Below are positions 20,850 through 24,133 of a stretch of 24,133 nt of DNA, piece after piece. This stretch comes from a virus. The stretch lies in IMG/VR virus record IMGVR_UViG_3300010885_008274, positions 1 to 24,133 of that record; one strand, 5' to 3'. The position numbers and the translations under genes are program-made. The notes beneath the pieces were generated by a model. It was not told the DNA's origin. It was given only the letters and a program-made list of their open reading frames with translations, and ran no database searches. Each line of letters begins with the position of its first letter. Positions within the stretch are counted from its first letter, which is position 1.

Positions 20850-21967
20850 TATGATACTCCAATACCAAACCTGTATTCAATATAATTATTTGTATTTTCT
20901 TGTTTTAAAATTGGTTGTCTATCTGTATTTTCAATTATGCTATATCCAACTAGGGAGTATAGAGGGTTTGGAGATGAGACATTATCTAATCTTATACCAT
21001 CATATACTACACAATAGTCATTAGTTAAACTGCCGCTAACTAGCACTGATGTAAATATTTTAAGATAGTTAACGTTAGCAAATGTAAATGAAGAGTCTTT
21101 AATAAAATCTGAAAGTGTTTTTTCAATAATTATGTATCTATTTTGATTTCCTCCTACTTCAAAATCAGAACTATTTAACTCTATATTAAGAACCGCTTTT
21201 GCTGGAGTATCTAATGTATTTGAAATGTTATTTATAAATTGCAATGATATTCTGACCGTAGTAGGTGCTGTGCCATTAAGTGCAGTTTTACTTAATAAAC
21301 TTAGTGCAATTTTAATCTTATCTTCTGAGTTATTCTGACTTAAATCAAAGTTCAACGTTGAGTTTTCAATATATGATGCACTTGCCGCAATCTCAAAATT
21401 TGATGGTATAAAACAACTACTGCCACTTATCATCAATGCCTTGCTTAATAATCTTGGTGGCTCTAATCTTAAGGTCCTATTTGTATTGTTAAAAACTGAT
21501 GCATCTGAGTTTATAAATTGTGCTTTAATTGGTGTTATTATGTCAGATACTGAATCATCAATTGCATCTTGTTGTATATTAATAGCAGATCCTGCTCCAG
21601 ATGAAACATAAGACCATTGTTCTGTTGGAGTAAATGTTACTAACAATTTACTATCGTATTTTCCAGCAACAGCATTATTTGCAGATGGATACAACCCAAC
21701 CTCAGAAATTAGATATCTTTGAGATGTTGGCATTTCTGCTTTAAAAACTATTTTTTCAATGCCGTCTTCTTTGATAAATCCTTTTGCTGCAATAGGAACT
21801 CTAAATGCTTCAAAATCTAATGATTGTACAGATGCTGATATTGTTGGTTCTTCTCCAGTATTAACAGGTCTTGCTCCAACACCAGCAGCAATATGTGATG
21901 CAAATGATGGTGCTTGGCCAAGTAAGTATTTGGCAATAATTTGTTTTCCATCAGTTGTAATAGCCAT
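20849..21967 (-). CDS. Tail/baseplate structural protein, 372 aa
   Basis: A 372-residue structural protein. The N-terminal 130 residues (MAITTDGKQIIAKYLLGQAP, ASHIAAGVGARPV, VQSLDFEAFRVPIAAKGFI, then RYLISEVGLYPS) resemble the start of minor tail or baseplate proteins of actinophages and gp37-like fibre bases. The remainder is Ser/Asn-rich beta structure (SASYIENSTLNFDLSQNN, TVRISLQFINN, LKIFTSVLVSG) that may form a carbohydrate-binding or jelly-roll domain. ATG at 21967 with TAATG coupling to the preceding gene and GAGGTG upstream. Role in the baseplate or adsorption apparatus is inferred from sequence character and gene order. Confidence 0.78.
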   Translation of the reverse strand: MAITTDGKQIIAKYLLGQAPSFASHIAAGVGARPVNTGEEPTISASVQSLDFEAFRVPIAAKGFIKEDGIEKIVFKAEMPTSQRYLISEVGLYPSANNAVAGKYDSKLLVTFTPTEQWSYVSSGAGSAINIQQDAIDDSVSDIITPIKAQFINSDASVFNNTNRTLRLEPPRLLSKALMISGSSCFIPSNFEIAASASYIENSTLNFDLSQNNSEDKIKIALSLLSKTALNGTAPTTVRISLQFINNISNTLDTPAKAVLNIELNSSDFEVGGNQNRYIIIEKTLSDFIKDSSFTFANVNYLKIFTSVLVSGSLTNDYCVVYDGIRLDNVSSPNPLYSLVGYSIIENTDRQPILKQENTNNYIEYRFGIGVS

Positions 21968-22647
21968 TAATTGTTCACCTCATATATTGTACCATTTGTA
22001 TCAATTTGAACTTCTACTGTCTCAGAGTCTTTCATATTAACAACATGTATAACTAAATCTCCTGTTGCCTCATCTATGTATACGTAATCAGTTATTCCTT
22101 GGGCATCTAAATATTCTTGATCTGGTATTTTATTATCTATATTTATAGAATACCCTTCTGAATCTATATCTGTTATTTGCTCTGATATTAAATCAGATGG
22201 ATTAAATCTTCTTCTTATATCTGATAGATTAGATATTATATTATAATATGGATTAAGTCCTTCTATAGTATCATTTCTAACAAATTTTACTAATTCATTT
22301 GCCCCGATATTTTCAAATAAAAGATTAGTTATTGTTGTTGCATCTATGTCTTCGGTTGCAAGGTTCACTACATCTCTTTCTGGAATCATCACAATACTTG
22401 GTACTGACTCTCCAACTGATTCTGCATTAAAAATAAAATTTCCACCTTGATCTGTTGGTGGTGGTTCTTTTGGAAGATAGTTTTTTATTTTGTTTTGAAT
22501 TTTAGCAAGTTCTTTTTTTGTAACATTATTGCCACTTTTAGCATATTTTTTTAAATCTTTTTGAAGACTTTCTCTTTGTTTTTCTGTAAGTGGTGCAGCA
22601 GAAATTGCGCTTTTAGCCGTTGATTTTTCTTTATCTTTTTTTGCCAT
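21967..22647 (-). CDS. Virion structural protein with basic N-terminus, 226 aa
   Basis: A 226-residue protein with a Lys-rich, probably disordered or helical N-terminus (MAKKDKEKSTAKSA, then LTEKQRESLQKDLKKYAKSG) and a mixed acidic C-terminal domain (DIDATTITNLLFENIGANELVKFV, NIISNLSDIRRRFNPSDLISEQ, EVQIDTNGTIYEV). The ISNLSDIRRRFNPS and GTIYEVN features recall small tail-tip or baseplate wedge proteins of phages, but I cannot name a family. It is coupled to both neighbours by TAATG overlaps (shared bases at 22647 and 21967), showing that it belongs to the tail operon. Confidence 0.7.
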   Translation of the reverse strand: MAKKDKEKSTAKSAISAAPLTEKQRESLQKDLKKYAKSGNNVTKKELAKIQNKIKNYLPKEPPPTDQGGNFIFNAESVGESVPSIVMIPERDVVNLATEDIDATTITNLLFENIGANELVKFVRNDTIEGLNPYYNIISNLSDIRRRFNPSDLISEQITDIDSEGYSINIDNKIPDQEYLDAQGITDYVYIDEATGDLVIHVVNMKDSETVEVQIDTNGTIYEVNN

Positions 22648-24133
22648 TATACTTCTACCAACCTTAGTCTATTGTTTGCTCCGCCAGATGCTCTTGAATA
22701 AAAAATTTCAGATACAACAAACTTAGTATCTGGATCTATAAATAAATCATCTTCTGGTAGGGTATAGTTAATCTTTATAATATCACCTAATTGTATATGC
22801 TGTGTTCCAAAAGTTCCTAGATATACATTTTTTCTAGGTCTAATAGTTTTTTTAACAATCCACTCCATCATATTCCTTGCAAGATCGTCATTTTGAATAT
22901 ATGCTGATTCTAGTGAAAATGATCTATCCCCATATTTTGATCTACTTAATTTGACATCTTGATATGTTTTCTTTCCTATTTGTGGAGATTTAATTCTGTT
23001 GTCAACAATAACTGGATCTGAAAAATTTGATATATCTTTAAAGTAGTCATCTACTGTTAATACATTAGTAGTATTTTGTGTAAAGGTTACTCCTATAATT
23101 CTTAAATAACTACCCGAAGTTTCATCTAAAACTATTGCCTTATCTGTGTTGTTGAATATTAAAAACTCTGCCCCATATGATCCAGCCTTAAATCCAGAAA
23201 CACTGTAAGTTCTTTCGCTATTAAATGTTGGTGCTATAAATGCTAAAAATGCTGGATATGCTTTATCATATTTTATATTAAAATAGGCACACTCTCTAAA
23301 TATTGTTCCAAACTCTTCAAAGTATATAGCATGCTGAGGACCTTTTGTAGCACTAATTCCTTTTAAGTATGATGATTGAATAAGACCTGAAACAGCATAG
23401 GTTCTAAGTGCATCTGATGATGTAATATTTTTATCTGTAAATGTTTGATTTACATTTTCAATAACAGGAACTGCTGATTCTTTACTTTGAAGATTCTTCA
23501 AGGCATAAACATTATCAAACATACATTTTGAAGATCCTCTTGTAAATAGTGCAATATTATTGTAAATAGGAAGTGGATCTGTATCGTCTACAGTTTGTAT
23601 AAGTGAGTTATTTATGTATAGATAAAATCTTCTTATACCACCAATATCTTCATACTCAACACCCAAATCATATACGGTTGGATTTTCTTGATTTACTAAC
23701 CTATCATTTCCAACAAACTTTCCTTCATCAACTAATATTTGTGCAAGTCCTCCCCAAAGTTTATAAGGAACTGCAACAGTTTGACCATCAACAGTTCCTG
23801 GTCTTACTTGATAAAACAAAACATTATGAATTACTGACTTAAGTTCTCCAGTAGTAGCATCAGCAGTTGTATATTGTTCTAAATTATTTCCAGTTAAAGA
23901 TACTATTTCAAAAAAGTATCCACAATTTGTTGATTGGTTAATCATAACTGCAATTCCTCCAGAACCACCTTCAATTGTAGGGCTTTGCTCTGCTGATTGT
24001 GGAGCAACGGTATAATAGTCTCCTGAATTTTGTGGAGTTAAAATTTTATCTCCATATTTTGATTTTCCAATAATTCTCATTCTTGTTCCAAAATGTTTAA
24101 AATCATTATCTAATGTTTTATAAGTATATGTTA
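22647..24133 (-). CDS. LamG-like minor tail protein, 5' end outside window
   Basis: An ATG exists at 24080, but the frame stays open through it to the window edge, and the upstream codons (DNDFKHFGTRM) read as protein, so this is the C-terminal part of a larger gene (about 495 residues visible). Residues 20-200 counted from that ATG (GGSGGIAVMINQSTNCGYFFEI, FYLYINNSLIQTV, IALFTRGSSKCMFDNVYAL) match a LamG/concanavalin-like beta-sandwich often fused into phage tail proteins. The rest (about 270-477) is beta-rich and ends RLRLVEV, with segments such as NRIKSPQIGKKTYQDVKLSRSKYGD and HIQLGDIIKINYTL resembling baseplate hub or tail-tip domains. It probably contributes to adsorption. Its TAA shares a base with the next start. 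Confidence 0.8.
   Translation of the reverse strand, partial: TYTYKTLDNDFKHFGTRMRIIGKSKYGDKILTPQNSGDYYTVAPQSAEQSPTIEGGSGGIAVMINQSTNCGYFFEIVSLTGNNLEQYTTADATTGELKSVIHNVLFYQVRPGTVDGQTVAVPYKLWGGLAQILVDEGKFVGNDRLVNQENPTVYDLGVEYEDIGGIRRFYLYINNSLIQTVDDTDPLPIYNNIALFTRGSSKCMFDNVYALKNLQSKESAVPVIENVNQTFTDKNITSSDALRTYAVSGLIQSSYLKGISATKGPQHAIYFEEFGTIFRECAYFNIKYDKAYPAFLAFIAPTFNSERTYSVSGFKAGSYGAEFLIFNNTDKAIVLDETSGSYLRIIGVTFTQNTTNVLTVDDYFKDISNFSDPVIVDNRIKSPQIGKKTYQDVKLSRSKYGDRSFSLESAYIQNDDLARNMMEWIVKKTIRPRKNVYLGTFGTQHIQLGDIIKINYTLPEDDLFIDPDTKFVVSEIFYSRASGGANNRLRLVEV

Noticed and set aside
1-24133. tRNA genes, riboswitches, IS elements and attachment sites
   Set aside because: Nearly all bases are occupied by tightly packed genes; no cloverleaf, transposase, integrase or terminal inverted repeats were seen.

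Overview
This window is a contiguous piece of a tailed double-stranded DNA phage genome (Caudoviricetes). Every gene I can support lies on the minus strand, so transcription runs from high to low coordinates. Genes are packed with 1- to 30-base stop/start overlaps, the DNA is visibly AT-rich, and no tRNA, rRNA, CRISPR array or insertion sequence is present. A complete WhiB-like protein (C-x25-C-x2-C-x5-C plus GVWGG) points to an actinobacterial host. A low-GC actinobacterial phage with its own replisome fits a virus of small freshwater Actinobacteria (acI/Nanopelagicales). The host group is an inference; only the WhiB signature and the base composition are seen directly.

Layout in transcription order. 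(1) 24133-17872, tail and host-recognition module: a 5'-truncated LamG-like minor tail protein, three further structural proteins, a 687-residue pectate-lyase-type beta-helix tail spike with three tandem 40-residue modules, and a short lectin-like fibre protein. (2) 17861-9178, replication module: zinc ribbon, HTH/AT-hook DNA-binding protein, two small proteins, DnaB helicase, a small protein, DnaG-type primase, gp32-like ssDNA-binding protein with its zinc ligands, DNA polymerase III alpha (DnaE) with an apparently intact PHP exonuclease site, and RecA/UvsX recombinase. (3) 9194-6271, recombination and nucleotide metabolism: a hidden 56-residue zinc-ribbon gene, a Hjc-like resolvase, a helical protein, a Cas4/RecB-like Fe-S nuclease, a two-finger zinc protein, a RuvC-like resolvase, a tiny HTH protein and a DUF1599/MazG-like protein. 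(4) 6281-2710, packaging: terminase small and large subunits, a small protein, and a three-domain phage protein with a Cys cluster. (5) 2683-27, accessory and lysis end: small genes, a SLOG-like protein, a three-helix membrane protein (possible holin), WhiB, OB-fold SSB and an M23 endopeptidase.

Regulation visible in the sequence: two nearly identical extended -10 promoters (TGATATAAT, six bases, then ATG) sit directly before genes that lack a Shine-Dalgarno, which predicts leaderless mRNAs at 15395 and 3621. Two GC-rich perfect hairpins stand out, each directly behind one of the two ssDNA-binding protein genes, where they could raise the yield of those abundant proteins relative to downstream genes. 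A candidate promoter with an overlapping inverted-repeat operator lies at 17554-17581, upstream of the HTH gene that opens the replication module. Several core genes start with TTG or GTG (terL, dnaE, primase), and four genes are shorter than or hidden behind longer open frames; starts were corrected where ribosome-binding sites or overlaps decided the matter.
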